The translations under genes were made by a program, and so were the position numbers. A DNA stretch of 64,000 bases, from assembly GCF_014650175.1 (NCBI RefSeq), contig NZ_BMUL01000002.1, forward strand, positions 591,926 to 655,925, written 5' to 3'. Origin of the DNA: Streptomyces termitum (lineage in GTDB: Bacteria; Actinomycetota; Actinomycetes; Streptomycetales; Streptomycetaceae). A model generated the notes under the pieces. The model saw only the letters and a list, made by a program, of their open reading frames with translations, was not told where the DNA came from and ran no database searches. Within the stretch, counting starts at the first letter, position 1. Every line of letters begins with the position of its first letter. Below are positions 15,791 through 24,875 of this stretch, piece by piece.

Positions 15791-16927
15791 TCACGGCGCG
15801 GCGGGCGCCCCGGCCCGGGGGTCGACGGAGAGGCGGTAGCCGCGTTTGACGACGGTCTGGACGAGGTGCGGGGTGCCGAGGGCGGTGCGCAGCCGTGCCA
15901 CGGCCGTCTCGACGGCGTGCTCGTCGCGGCCCGCGCCGGGCAGCGCCCGCAGGAGTTCGGCGCGGGGCACGACCCAGCCGGGGCGGCGGGCGAGGGCGCG
16001 CAGGAGGGCCATGCCGGCGGGCGGGACGGGCCGCAGGGCGCCGTCGACGAGGACGGCGTGGCCGCGCAGTTCGACCCGGTGCCCGGCGACGGGCAGCACC
16101 GGGGCGCGGGCGGGCAGTTCGGTGCACAGGACCTGGACCAGGGGGCCGAGGCGGAAGCGTTCGGGCTGGTGGACGGGGATCTCCTCGGCGAGCAGGGGCA
16201 GTGCGGTGACGGGGCCGACGCCCGCCACGAGGACGTCGCGGCGGAGCGCGGCGACGGCCTCCTCGCGCAGGCCCCGTCCGGCGGCGCGGGCGAGGAGCGA
16301 GGCGGCGGCGGGGGCGCTGGTGAAGGCGAGCGCGTCGACGGTGCGGGCGAGGACCGCGTCGAGGAGCCGGTCGAGGGGGGCGGGGTCCTCGGGCGGCATC
16401 CAGCGGTAGACGGGGACGGCGAGGACGGTCGCCCCGGCGGCGGTGAGGGCCTCGGCGAAGCCGGGGAGGGGTTCGCCGTGGAGCTGGACGGCGACGCGGC
16501 GGCCGGCGACGCCCTCGGCGAGGAGCCGGTCGAGGACCTCGGCCATGGACTCGGAGGAGGGCGACCAGCTCTCGGTGAGTCCGGCGGCCCGGACGGCGCC
16601 CTTCACCTTCGGGCCGCGGGCGAGGAGGGAGGTGCCGCGCAGGGCGTCGAGGAGGGCGGTGCCGTGGCCCCAGCCCTCGGCGGCCTCGATCCAGCCGCGG
16701 AAGCCGATGGCGGTGGTGGCGACGACGGTGTCGGGGGCGGCGGCGATGATCTCCCGGGTGGCGGCGAGGAGTTCGGTGTCGTCGGCGAGGGGGACGATCC
16801 GCAGGGCGGGCCCGTGGACGACGGCCGCGCCGCGCCGGCGGAGCAGGGCGACGAGTTCGTCCGCGCGCCGGGCGGCGGTGACGCCGACGGTGAAGCCGGC
16901 CAGGGGGCCGTGTGCGTGCTGGTCCAT
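15791..16927 (-). CDS. nnaR: NnaR-type regulator: uroporphyrinogen-III synthase-like domain plus winged helix
   Basis: 378 residues from ATG 16927 (an in-frame ATG at 17005, 5 nt after the narK stop, is an alternative; neither has a strong ribosome site). Residues ~10-260 are HemD-like (GFTVGVTAARRADELVALLR; VATTAIGFRGW; VDALAFTSAPAAASLL). Residues ~280-365 form an OmpR-type winged helix (AHGxVLVDGxLR-like start, PRAELLRAL, LVQTVVKRGYRL). This architecture beside narK defines NnaR, the nitrate/nitrite assimilation regulator known in Streptomyces and mycobacteria, which works with GlnR. It probably no longer makes uroporphyrinogen III. It lies downstream of narK on the same strand, so the two are likely an operon. 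Confidence 0.88.
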   Translation of the reverse strand: MDQHAHGPLAGFTVGVTAARRADELVALLRRRGAAVVHGPALRIVPLADDTELLAATREIIAAAPDTVVATTAIGFRGWIEAAEGWGHGTALLDALRGTSLLARGPKVKGAVRAAGLTESWSPSSESMAEVLDRLLAEGVAGRRVAVQLHGEPLPGFAEALTAAGATVLAVPVYRWMPPEDPAPLDRLLDAVLARTVDALAFTSAPAAASLLARAAGRGLREEAVAALRRDVLVAGVGPVTALPLLAEEIPVHQPERFRLGPLVQVLCTELPARAPVLPVAGHRVELRGHAVLVDGALRPVPPAGMALLRALARRPGWVVPRAELLRALPGAGRDEHAVETAVARLRTALGTPHLVQTVVKRGYRLSVDPRAGAPAAP

Positions 16928-17010
16928 GGTCGTCGAGGGTGGCGCGGGCGCGTGTCGGTCTCGGTTCACGCGTATTTCCTGCCCGTTACGGTCGGCGTGC
17001 GGCATCCGGG

Positions 17011-18366
17011 TCACACCCGCGCGGGTCCGGGCCGGTGCTCCGGCTCCTCGGCTCCGGCGGCGGTGTCGGGGACGGCGGCGGGCCGGCGAAGGTATACCGC
17101 CCAGGTGACGGCGATGCAGGCGGCGTAGAAGGCGAGGAAGGCGAGGAAGGCCCCGGTGCCGGTGCCGACGGTCTGGAAGGACTGGCGGAAGGCGAGGTTG
17201 ATGCCGAGGCCGCCGAGCGCGCCGACGGCTCCGATGAGGCCCATGGAGGCGCCGGAGAGGCGCCGTCCGTAGGCTTCGGCGGCCTCGCCGGCCAGGCCCC
17301 GGCGGTGGCCCTGGGCGAGGAAGATCGCCGGGATCATCTTGTAGGTGGAGCCGTTGCCGAGGCCGCTGAGGGCGAAGAGGGCGGTGAAGCCGGCGAGGAA
17401 GACGGTGAGGGACGCGGTCACCGAGGCGTAGACGACCACGCCGGTGGCGGCGGACATGGCGGCGAAGGCGGCGAGGGTGACGCGGGCACCGCCGTGCTTG
17501 TCGGCGAGGGCGCCGCCCCAGGGGCGGACGAGGGAGCCGAGCAGCGGGCCGAGGAAGGTGAGGGAGGCGGCCTGGAGGGGGGTGCGGCCGAACTGGGTCT
17601 GGAGGACGAGGCCGAAGGCGAAGCCGTAGCCGATGAAGGACCCGAAGGTGCCGACGTACAGGAAGGCCATGATCCAGGTGTGGCGGGCGCGTACGGCTTC
17701 GAGAACGGCCCCGGTGTCGTTCCGCACCGGCGTGAGGTTGTCCATGAAGAGCGCGGCGCAGACCGCGGCGACCACGATGAGCGGCAGGTAGACGCCGAGG
17801 ACGATCCTCGGGTGGGCGGCGCCGGCGGTGCCGATGACGAGGAGGCCGGCGAGCTGGACGGCGGGGACGCCGATGTTGCCGCCGCCGGCGTTGAGGCCGA
17901 GGGCCCAGCCCTTCTTCCGCAGCGGGAAGAAGGCGTTGATGTTGGTCATGGAGGAGGCGAAGTTGCCGCCGCCGACGCCGGTGAGGGCGGCCACCAGGAC
18001 GAAGGTCGGGTAGGAGGTGCCGGGTTCCATGACGGCGTGGGCGAGGCCGGTGGGCAGGAGGAGCGCGAGGGAGCTGAGGACGGTCCAGTTCCGGCCGCCG
18101 AAGCGGGCGACGGCGAAGGTGTACGGGACGCGGACGAGGGCGCCGGTGAGGGTCGCGGTGGCGATGAGGAAGAACTTCCCGGCCGCGTCGACGCCGTACT
18201 CGGGTCCCATGAAGAGGACCATCACGGACCACAGGCTCCAGACGGAGAAGCCGATGTGTTCGGAGAGGACGGAGAAGGCGAGGTTGCGCCGGGCGATCCG
18301 CTCGCCCTTCTCGCGCCAGAAGGTCTCGTCCTCCGGCTCCCACACGTCGATCCAGCGCCCGCCCAT
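17011..18366 (-). CDS. narK: NarK-type nitrate/nitrite transporter
   Basis: 451 residues, MFS, 12 predicted membrane segments. The nitrate signature GGGNFASSMTNINAFFP is present, as is the second Gly-rich motif LGLNAGGGNIGVPA in the same helix pair. It imports nitrate or exchanges nitrate for nitrite. Ribosome site GGAGG precedes the ATG by 7 nt. It is followed by nnaR, which argues for assimilatory nitrate uptake rather than respiration. Upstream are a GlnR-box-like half site and a 7-bp inverted repeat. Confidence 0.93.
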   Translation of the reverse strand: MGGRWIDVWEPEDETFWREKGERIARRNLAFSVLSEHIGFSVWSLWSVMVLFMGPEYGVDAAGKFFLIATATLTGALVRVPYTFAVARFGGRNWTVLSSLALLLPTGLAHAVMEPGTSYPTFVLVAALTGVGGGNFASSMTNINAFFPLRKKGWALGLNAGGGNIGVPAVQLAGLLVIGTAGAAHPRIVLGVYLPLIVVAAVCAALFMDNLTPVRNDTGAVLEAVRARHTWIMAFLYVGTFGSFIGYGFAFGLVLQTQFGRTPLQAASLTFLGPLLGSLVRPWGGALADKHGGARVTLAAFAAMSAATGVVVYASVTASLTVFLAGFTALFALSGLGNGSTYKMIPAIFLAQGHRRGLAGEAAEAYGRRLSGASMGLIGAVGALGGLGINLAFRQSFQTVGTGTGAFLAFLAFYAACIAVTWAVYLRRPAAVPDTAAGAEEPEHRPGPARV

Positions 18367-18386
18367 GTCGCACCTCCGCCGGTGTC

Positions 18387-18405
18387 GGACCCGGTTTTCG
18401 GGTCC
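18387..18405. promoter_or_regulatory. Inverted repeat upstream of narK
   Basis: GGACCCG and CGGGTCC (7-bp arms, 5-nt spacer), 21 nt upstream of the narK ATG. Possible operator for NnaR or another regulator, or a leader hairpin. Confidence 0.35.
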
Positions 18406-18432
18406 TGGTGGCGACGACGCTAGGGAGGGCGC

Positions 18433-18448
18433 GTTTCGGGGCGGTGCC
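18433..18448. promoter_or_regulatory. GlnR-box-like half site upstream of narK
   Basis: On the minus strand the sequence reads GGCAC-N6-GAAAC, one base from the GlnR half-box GTNAC-N6-GAAAC. It is ~65-80 bp upstream of the narK start. GlnR control of narK/nnaR is established in the genus; this particular site is inferred from a single short match. Confidence 0.35.
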
Positions 18449-18476
18449 GTGAGGTGACGGCGGCGGAACCTTGCTC

Positions 18477-19457
18477 TCACCCGGCCGGGCCGGGCCGTGT
18501 GAGCGGCAGTCCCGGCTCGTCCTCGGGGAGCCAGGAGCCGGGCGGCCGGTCGAGCCAGCCCTCGCGGCGGCCGATCTCGCCGGCGGCGGCGCGCAGGGCG
18601 TCGAGGCCGGGGTGGCGCAGTCCGGCGCGCCAGACGAGGCTGACGGGCGAGAGCGGCACGGGGTCGGTGAGGGGCCGCAGGACGCAGCCGGGCATGGGCG
18701 GGAAGCCGGTGACGGCGAGGACGGGGGTGCGGTGCTTGGCCATGATCCGCTGGAACTCCTCCTTGCCGACGGCGAGCGGCGCGGGCGGTGCGAGGCGGAT
18801 GCCGTGGCCGGCGAAGAGGCGGGCGGCGAGGTCGGTCCACTCGGGGGTGCGGTCGTTCCCGGCGCCCGCGTAGACCTCCGTGCCGGCGAGGCGGGCGAGC
18901 GGTACCTCGGGCAGGGCGGCCAGCTCGTGGTCGTCGGGCAGGATGACGGCCATCGGCTCGTGGCGGACGAAGTGGGAGTCGAGCCGGGCCCGCACGCCGG
19001 CCGGGAGGCCGCCGTACCGGCCGAAGGAGACGTCGAGCCGGCCGGCCAGGATCTCCCGGGCGGCGCCGGTGAGCCCGGACTCGTAGCGGGCCATCAGCTC
19101 CTGTTCGGGGGCGAGTTCGCGGGCCCGGGCCAGGACGCGGTCGTGGACGAGGCCGGGGCTGTTGAGGTCGACGAGGAGGGGCCGGGGCGCGGCGCGGAAG
19201 GCGTCGTGGAGGGCCTCGTGGGCGTCGAGGACGCGGCGGGCGTGCGGGAGGAGCCGTTCGCCGTCGGGGGTGAGGGCGACCTGCCGGGTGGTGCGGGTGA
19301 GGAGCTGGACGCCGAGGGCGCGCTCCAGGCGGGCGATGTCGCGGCTGAGGGCCTGCTGGGCGGTGTAGAGGCGGGCGGCGGCGCGGGTGAAGTGGAGTTC
19401 TTCGGCGACGGCGGTGAAGGCGCGCAGCAGGCGGGGGTCGAGGTCGGAGGAGGCCAC
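18477..19457 (-). CDS. LysR-family transcriptional regulator
   Basis: 326 residues from a GTG (VASSDLDPRLLRAFTAVAEE); the longer frame upstream would enter the divergent MFS promoter. The N-terminal helix-turn-helix (LHFTRAAARLYTAQQALSRD, IARLERALGVQLLTRTTR) is at residues ~20-65, and the effector domain follows. It is divergent from the MFS gene with 82 bp between starts, the usual layout for a LysR regulator and its target. Ligand unknown. Confidence 0.9.
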   Translation of the reverse strand: MASSDLDPRLLRAFTAVAEELHFTRAAARLYTAQQALSRDIARLERALGVQLLTRTTRQVALTPDGERLLPHARRVLDAHEALHDAFRAAPRPLLVDLNSPGLVHDRVLARARELAPEQELMARYESGLTGAAREILAGRLDVSFGRYGGLPAGVRARLDSHFVRHEPMAVILPDDHELAALPEVPLARLAGTEVYAGAGNDRTPEWTDLAARLFAGHGIRLAPPAPLAVGKEEFQRIMAKHRTPVLAVTGFPPMPGCVLRPLTDPVPLSPVSLVWRAGLRHPGLDALRAAAGEIGRREGWLDRPPGSWLPEDEPGLPLTRPGPAG

Positions 19458-19539
19458 CCCGCATCTAACAACAGAAGTGCGTGAATTGCCACCGAACAGG
19501 TGTTGGACGGTCCGGGGGCGGCGGCCGGAGCCTTGGTCC

Positions 19540-20784
19540 ATGCCGCATTCCCTCCTCGCCCCGACCCCGGCCGGTCCCGGTCTGGCCCCCCGCTACCGCG
19601 AACCGGCCGCCCGCCGGCCCTCCGCCAACCCGTACGTCCGGCTGTTCGCCCTCCCCGGCACCCGCGCGTTCACCGCGGGCAACCTGGTCGCCCGGCTGCC
19701 CATGGGCATGTTCAGCGTCTCCGCGGTGATCATGATCGCCGGGGGGTACGGCTCGTACGCGCTGGCCGGCGCGGTCACCGCGACCGGGCTCGCGGCGACG
19801 GCGGTGGTCGCGCCGTGGACCGCCCGCCTGGTCGACCGGTACGGGCAGGCCCGGGTCGCCGTCCCGGCCGCCCTCCTGGCGGTCCTCGGCCAGCTGGCCC
19901 TGGTGCTGTGCGTGCGGGCGGGGGCACCGGCCTGGACCCTGTTCGCCTGCTACGCCGCGACCGCGACCGCGCCGAACACCGGCGGCATGTCCCGGGCCCG
20001 CTGGGCGCACCTGTACCGGGACGACCCGGCGGCCCGGCACACCGCGAACGCCTTCGAGCAGGCGGCGGACGAGTTGTGCTTCATGCTCGGGCCGGTGCTG
20101 GCCGCGTTCCTGTGCGCGGCGCTGTTCCCGGAGGCGGGCAGCCTGGCGGGCGCGGCGCTGTTCCTGGGCGGGGTGCTGGTCTTCGCGGCGCAGCGCTCGA
20201 CGGAGCCGCCGCCGTCGCCCCGCGTGTCGGCGGGTTCGCCGCTGCGCGCGCCGGGGATGGCGCCGCTGCTGGGCGTGTTCCTCGCGCTGGGGGCGGTGTT
20301 CGGCGCGATGGAGGTGGTGACGCTGGCGTACGTGGACGGCCCGGCGGCCGGTCCGGTCCTGGCGCTCCAGGCGGCGGGCTCGTGCGCGGCCGGCCTGCTC
20401 TACGGCCGGGTGCGGCGCACGGTGGGCCTGGTGCCGTGCCTGGTGGCGATGACGGCCCTGATGGCGCTGCCGCTCCTGGCCGCCTCGGGCGGGGCGCTGC
20501 CGGCCCTGGCGGGCGCGCTCCTGGTGGCGGGCATGGCGACGGCGCCGACGCTGGTCACGGGCATGTCCCGGGTCCAGTCGCTGACCCCGCCGTCCCGGCT
20601 GAACGAGGGCATGACCCTGGCGGTGACGGCCCTCCTGGGCGGCATCGCGGCGGGTTCGGCGGCGGGCGGCTGGACGGTGGAGCACGTGGGCGCCGTGTAC
20701 GGCTACGTCCTGCCGGTCGCGGCGGCGGGGACCGCCCTGCTGCCGGCGGCCCTGCCGGGGCACGCGGCGTCCCGGCGGCCGTAG
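19540..20784 (+). CDS. MFS transporter, likely target of the divergent LysR regulator
   Basis: 414 residues, ~12 membrane segments, with the MFS loop 2-3 equivalent TARLVDRYGQARVAVPAA. A cytoplasmic ~35-residue N-terminus precedes the first helix. It resembles small Streptomyces efflux proteins with an alternating Gly/Ala-rich C-terminal half, but the substrate is unknown. The promoter must overlap that of the LysR gene. A GC hairpin just after the stop serves as a shared terminator with the convergent secreted-protein gene. Confidence 0.88.
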   Translation: MPHSLLAPTPAGPGLAPRYREPAARRPSANPYVRLFALPGTRAFTAGNLVARLPMGMFSVSAVIMIAGGYGSYALAGAVTATGLAATAVVAPWTARLVDRYGQARVAVPAALLAVLGQLALVLCVRAGAPAWTLFACYAATATAPNTGGMSRARWAHLYRDDPAARHTANAFEQAADELCFMLGPVLAAFLCAALFPEAGSLAGAALFLGGVLVFAAQRSTEPPPSPRVSAGSPLRAPGMAPLLGVFLALGAVFGAMEVVTLAYVDGPAAGPVLALQAAGSCAAGLLYGRVRRTVGLVPCLVAMTALMALPLLAASGGALPALAGALLVAGMATAPTLVTGMSRVQSLTPPSRLNEGMTLAVTALLGGIAAGSAAGGWTVEHVGAVYGYVLPVAAAGTALLPAALPGHAASRRP

Positions 20785-20799
20785 GTCCGGCCGCCGGGA
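20770..20799. terminator. Bidirectional terminator
   Basis: Arms TCCCGGCGGCC and GGCCGCCGGGA separated by 8 nt, overlapping the MFS stop codon and lying 9 bp from the stop of the convergent secreted-protein gene. No T-tract on either side. Confidence 0.65.
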
Positions 20800-20807
20800 C
20801 GGGCGGG

Positions 20808-22442
20808 TCAGCCGGTGACGGCCACGTGGTCCTCGCGGCTGCGGCTCGCGAAGTGGGTGGCGCCGTTGTCGTAGAACTTGGCCTGCCAGGTGCCGGACGC
20901 CTTGGCGGTGAACCGGCGGTTGATGGTGCCGTCGGCGGCGGTCGTGGTGGAGCCCATGTAGGCGTACGCGGTGCTGCCGTCGGCCTTGAAGTAGAAGCGG
21001 ACGGTCTGGCCGCCGTACGGCTTCCAGGTGGTGCTGGACGCGGCCCGCTGCTTGAGGGTGCCGGTGAGGGTGAGGGCCTTGCCCTTGACGGCGGGCTCCG
21101 GGTTCACGTTGAACCCGGCGACGGTGGTGACGGTCTTGGTCAGCCGGAAGCGGGCGGAGACCGACCCGGCGAGGTCGGCCCGGCCCGCGTACCGCAGCCG
21201 CCAGTAGCCGTCGACGGGCGCGTTCGCCACGTTCGGCAGGTTGAAGAACCGGCCGGTCGGGCTGACGACGGTGACCACGCTCGCGCGGGTGGTCCAGCCG
21301 GTGCGGCCGTCGGCGGAGTACTGGAGCTCGACCGTGGCGGGGGCCTCGGCGGCCGTGGTGGCGCGCTGGACCAGCAGGCCCTGGGCGTACACCACGCGGT
21401 TCTTGTCGATGCCCGTCCACACGTTGGTGAAGGCGGTGCCCGCCGTCGCGGTGGCCTTGACGGCGGCGGTCGTGGAGTAGTCGAGCCACGGCTGCTGGTG
21501 GGCGGCGCCGACCTGCCAGGTCGTGGACTTCAGGATCCGCGCCGACTTCGCGAACCGGCCGGCGGCGTCGCTGCTGAAGCCGGACACGGTGGTGTTGGGG
21601 ATCGCCAGGCGCATCGCGGTGGCGACCGGCTTCTCGGTGCCGTCCTTGGCGACGCGGTGGATGCTGCCGCGGACGGTGACGGAAGAGCCGTAGGGGGCCG
21701 TGACCTCGCGGGAGCCCTCGTCCAGGGCGACCTTCACCTTCTGGGTCTCGACCACGGGGGTGACGGAGCCCTGGGTGCCGATGTAGTCGCCGGGGGCGGG
21801 CAGGAGGGCGATCCGGCCGGAGGGCTCGGTGCCGGTGTACTCCACCGGGACGGAGAGGTGGCCGGCGGCGTCGGTGGTGGCCGTCCGGGTCCGGCCGGAG
21901 ACGTCGAGGGTCACCTGCCGGCCGGCGAGCGGGGTGAGCTTCCCGTCGCGGGGGTCGCGGGCGGCCAGGTCCGCGGAGACGGTGGTGCCCAGGCTGTCGA
22001 GGGAGACCGCCCGGGAGGCGGCGGCGTTCTGGAAGACGGCGACCGGACGGTAGTCGAGCTCCCCCGCGTCCTTGTGGAGGACCGTCTCGCCCTCGGTGCC
22101 CTTGTACTCGATGTCCACGCTGTAGACGCCGAGGTCGGCGAGGGCCAGCGGGCCGGAGCGGTAGTAGTCCTCCATGCAGGAGGGCTCGCAGTCGTTGGTG
22201 TAGGTCCACGACGTGATGGTCTTGACCCGGGTCTCGCTGCCCTTCTTGCGGAGGTGGGCGGCGAAGTCGGGCAGGGCGCCCAGCGACATGACCGTGATGC
22301 CCTGGGGGGAGGCGTGGACGGTCTGGAGGTTGCCGGGGTCCGCGGCCTGTGCGACGCCGGGCGCGCACAGGGTGCCGAGCACGGCGGTGGCGGCGACGAG
22401 CGCCGCCGAGGTGAATCGTCTCAAGGAGTTCTCCCGGGCCAT
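20808..22442 (-). CDS. Secreted protein of unknown function
   Basis: 544 residues. Sec signal peptide (RRFTSAALVAATAVLGTLCAP; cleavage after AQA, ~residue 33). The mature part is beta-rich and Thr/Ala/Val-rich, with repeated immunoglobulin-like or calcium-independent beta-sandwich character: segments such as GRTRTATTDAAGHLSVPVEY, GRFAKSARILKSTTW and GTINRRFTAKASGTWQAKF look like bacterial Ig-like modules, where each Gly-x-Phe/Leu strand follows a T-T-D-A-A-G-like turn. One Cys pair is at NDCEPSCMED near residue 85. I recognise no catalytic motif. It ends in REDHVAVTG with no anchor. Possible role in surface adhesion or binding; not known. Confidence 0.8.
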   Translation of the reverse strand: MARENSLRRFTSAALVAATAVLGTLCAPGVAQAADPGNLQTVHASPQGITVMSLGALPDFAAHLRKKGSETRVKTITSWTYTNDCEPSCMEDYYRSGPLALADLGVYSVDIEYKGTEGETVLHKDAGELDYRPVAVFQNAAASRAVSLDSLGTTVSADLAARDPRDGKLTPLAGRQVTLDVSGRTRTATTDAAGHLSVPVEYTGTEPSGRIALLPAPGDYIGTQGSVTPVVETQKVKVALDEGSREVTAPYGSSVTVRGSIHRVAKDGTEKPVATAMRLAIPNTTVSGFSSDAAGRFAKSARILKSTTWQVGAAHQQPWLDYSTTAAVKATATAGTAFTNVWTGIDKNRVVYAQGLLVQRATTAAEAPATVELQYSADGRTGWTTRASVVTVVSPTGRFFNLPNVANAPVDGYWRLRYAGRADLAGSVSARFRLTKTVTTVAGFNVNPEPAVKGKALTLTGTLKQRAASSTTWKPYGGQTVRFYFKADGSTAYAYMGSTTTAADGTINRRFTAKASGTWQAKFYDNGATHFASRSREDHVAVTG

Positions 22443-22553
22443 CGGTGAGGATCACCTGTGTGACACCCCGGGCGGGATCTTGGTTGTACGCCCGCTCGAA
22501 CGAAGGTGCGGCCGGGCATGGCGGTGGCCGGGCGGAGGTCCGGCCGGGCATGA

Positions 22554-22589
22554 CGAAGGCCCGGCGGTCGGGTGACCACCGGGCCTTCG
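22554..22589. terminator. Terminator of the tmRNA gene
   Basis: CGAAGGCCCGG (22554-22564) pairs with CCGGGCCTTCG (22579-22589); GGTC/GACC inside extends the stem with one mismatch. It begins 16 bp past the tmRNA 3' end on the minus strand. Confidence 0.8.
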
Positions 22590-22604
22590 CCCACATGGGA
22601 TGAG

Positions 22605-22970
22605 TGGAGATGGCGGGAATCGAACCCGCGTCCAACGGTGCGGAACCAGGGCTTCTCCGTGCGCAGTCTGGTACGAGTTTCTCAGCCCTCCGGATCACCC
22701 AGACAAGTCCGGAACGGGCTCAGTCACTGTTTGATTTCCCTCTTCACCCCGTGACCGGGATCAAGGTTTAGTCCCCTTCATGATGCCAGGATCCGGGTCG
22801 GGAACAGCCCCGGGCTGACACTTCGCAAGTCGCTACTTAGGCAGCGAGGGCGAAGGAATCGCGCTTGGTGTTGGCGATTATTGGTTTCGGCGCGTGGTTA
22901 ACGAGATCATTGCCGCTTCCTCGACACGCTTCCCCTGCTTCGACATCCGCTGTCGAAACCGATCATCCCC
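22605..22970 (-). ncRNA. ssrA: Transfer-messenger RNA (tmRNA)
   Basis: Rescues stalled ribosomes by trans-translation. The 5' end GGGGATG (22970-22964) pairs with CATCTCC (22612-22606) in the acceptor stem; the T-arm GGGTTCGATTCCC is present, and 3' CCA is not encoded (discriminator A at 22605 followed by CT). The tag ORF reads ANTKRDSFALAA then TAA, with the resume codon GCC at 22875-22873 and stop at 22839-22837; ALAA is the protease degron. Length is ~366 nt before CCA addition. It lies ~80 bp downstream of smpB, its protein partner, on the same strand. Confidence 0.96.
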
Positions 22971-23051
22971 ATGTTGATTTTTCAATAAGGTGCGCCCTCG
23001 GTGGGGTGCGTGGCCCATGGTACGTGACCGGCGGGCCCGGTTGCCAGCGTA

Positions 23052-23591
23052 TTAACGCTCCTGGGCGCGCTGGCGCCGCTTCGCCGCCGCGATGGCGCGG
23101 GCGGTCTCGCGGGTGTCCTGCTGCTCCCGGAGCGTCTGCCGCTTGTCGTACTCCTTCTTGCCCTTGGCGAGCGCGATCTCGCACTTCACCCGGCCGTTCA
23201 GGAAGTACAGCGCGAGGGGCACGATCGTGTGACCGGTCTCCTGCGACTTCGACTCCAGCTTGTCGATCTCGGCCCGGTGCAGCAGCAGCTTCCGCTTCCG
23301 CTTGGCCGAGTGGTTGGTCCAGCTGCCCTGCGTGTACTCGGGCACGTGGATGTTGTGGAGCCACGCCTCGTGGCCGTCGATCTGGACGAAGCCGTCCACC
23401 AGCGACGCCCGCCCCATCCGGAGCGACTTCACCTCGGTCCCCATGAGCACCACGCCGCACTCGTAGGTGTCGATGATGTGGTAGTCGTGGCGCGCCTTCT
23501 TGTTCTGCGCGATGAGCTTGCGCTCGGGCCCCTTCTCCGGGGTCTTCTTCTTGGCAGGCTTTCCCTGCACGTTGACGAGTCCCTTTGCCAT
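23052..23591 (-). CDS. smpB: SsrA-binding protein SmpB
   Basis: 179 residues. Binds the tRNA-like domain of tmRNA and mimics the anticodon arm in the ribosomal A site. Conserved landmarks are [39 protein letters not shown] and the basic C-terminal tail [16 protein letters not shown], which enters the mRNA channel. A ~25-residue Lys-rich N-terminal extension is usual in Streptomyces. Follows the S41 protease gene by 18 bp and precedes ssrA, so the rescue pair is co-located. Confidence 0.97.
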   Translation of the reverse strand: MAKGLVNVQGKPAKKKTPEKGPERKLIAQNKKARHDYHIIDTYECGVVLMGTEVKSLRMGRASLVDGFVQIDGHEAWLHNIHVPEYTQGSWTNHSAKRKRKLLLHRAEIDKLESKSQETGHTIVPLALYFLNGRVKCEIALAKGKKEYDKRQTLREQQDTRETARAIAAAKRRQRAQER

Positions 23592-23609
23592 AGTGCGGTC
23601 ATCTTCGCA

Positions 23610-24797
23610 CTAGGCACCCCCTCCGAGGCCACTCAATACCGTCCGGGCCCGCTCCTCGGCCCGATCCCCGGCCGGCAGGTCGGGGACGATGCCCCGGCCG
23701 TCCACCTCGTGACCGGCCGGCGTGCGGTAGTGGCCGACGGTCAGCTCGGCGACCGAGCCGTCCGGCAGCGCGCTCGGCATCTGCACCGAGCCCTTGCCGA
23801 AGGTGCGGGCGCCGACGGTGACCGCCCGGCCCCGGTCCTGGAGGGCGCCCGTCAGCAGTTCGGCCGCGCTCATGGTGCCGCCGTCGACCAGCGCGACCAG
23901 CGGCCGGCCGGTGTCGCCGCCCCGCTCCGCGTACACCGCCCGCTGCTCGCCCTCGACGTCGTACGTGGCGACCAGCCCGCCGTCGAGGAAGGCGGAGGCC
24001 GCGGCGGCGGCCTCGTCCACCAGGCCGCCGGAGTTCCCCCGCAGGTCGAGCAGGACGCCCGCGCCGGGCGGGGCGGCCCGGACCGCCTCCCGCACCTTCG
24101 CCCCCGCGCCCTTGCTGAAGGCCGAGACCCGGATGACGACCGTACGGGGATCGGGGCGGCTGACCGAGACGGGGTCGGTGACGAGCCGCTCGCGGCGCAG
24201 GACCTGGGTCCAGGTCATGCCGTCGCGCCGGATCCGCAGCGCCACCGCCGAACCCGCCACGCCGTCGCCGCGCAGCAGCGAGACGACCTCGGAGACCGAC
24301 AGGCCCTCGGCGGACCGCCCGCCGACCGAGAGCAGCAGGTCGCCGACCCGCACCCCGGCCCGCTCGGCGGGTCCCCCGGGCCGCACCCGGGTGACCCGGA
24401 CGGCCCCGGTCCCCTCGGCCCGGCTCCCGGGCGCCGCCCCGGCGGAAAGGCCGACGCCCGTGTAGGCGCCGTCCAGGGACTCCTCGAACTCGGCGTACTC
24501 CCGCCGGTCGTAGACCGCGCCCCAGCGGTCGCCGCTGCGGCTGACGAACTCCTCGGCCGCCTGCTTGCCCGACTTGCCGTCGGCCACCGCCTCGGCGGCG
24601 ACCCGGTGCAGGGCCGCCCGGTCGAAGACCGTCCGGTCGCCGGTGCCGGCCCGGGGCTCCCGCCCCTCCCCGTCCTCCCGGGGCAGGACGCCGGTCGCGG
24701 CGGCGGTGGCCAGGACCCCGGCGAAGACCAGCGTGAGAACGGCCCCGCGGACGATGCCACGGGGCCGGGGACAGAGGGGATCGGGGTCGGCCGACAT
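23610..24797 (-). CDS. S41 family C-terminal processing protease (PDZ-containing)
   Basis: 395 residues from the ATG of MSADPDPLCPRP. A single N-terminal membrane segment (GAVLTLVFAGVLATAAATGV, ~residues 20-40) suggests a membrane-tethered extracytoplasmic enzyme. The PDZ domain is around residues 120-200 (VTRVRPGGPAERAGVRVGDLL split by its loop) and the S41 domain follows, with catalytic Ser in DGGTMSAAELL and Lys in ARTFGKGSVQM. Ctp-type proteases trim or degrade exported proteins. Between ftsX and smpB, the usual Streptomyces order; the link to cell division is only by position. Confidence 0.92.
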   Translation of the reverse strand: MSADPDPLCPRPRGIVRGAVLTLVFAGVLATAAATGVLPREDGEGREPRAGTGDRTVFDRAALHRVAAEAVADGKSGKQAAEEFVSRSGDRWGAVYDRREYAEFEESLDGAYTGVGLSAGAAPGSRAEGTGAVRVTRVRPGGPAERAGVRVGDLLLSVGGRSAEGLSVSEVVSLLRGDGVAGSAVALRIRRDGMTWTQVLRRERLVTDPVSVSRPDPRTVVIRVSAFSKGAGAKVREAVRAAPPGAGVLLDLRGNSGGLVDEAAAAASAFLDGGLVATYDVEGEQRAVYAERGGDTGRPLVALVDGGTMSAAELLTGALQDRGRAVTVGARTFGKGSVQMPSALPDGSVAELTVGHYRTPAGHEVDGRGIVPDLPAGDRAEERARTVLSGLGGGA

Positions 24798-24875
24798 GCG
24801 GCCCACTCTAGGACAGCACGAGGGCGCCGCACGGTCTTTGGCCGCACGACGCCATCCGCCGACAGGGGGCTCTTC

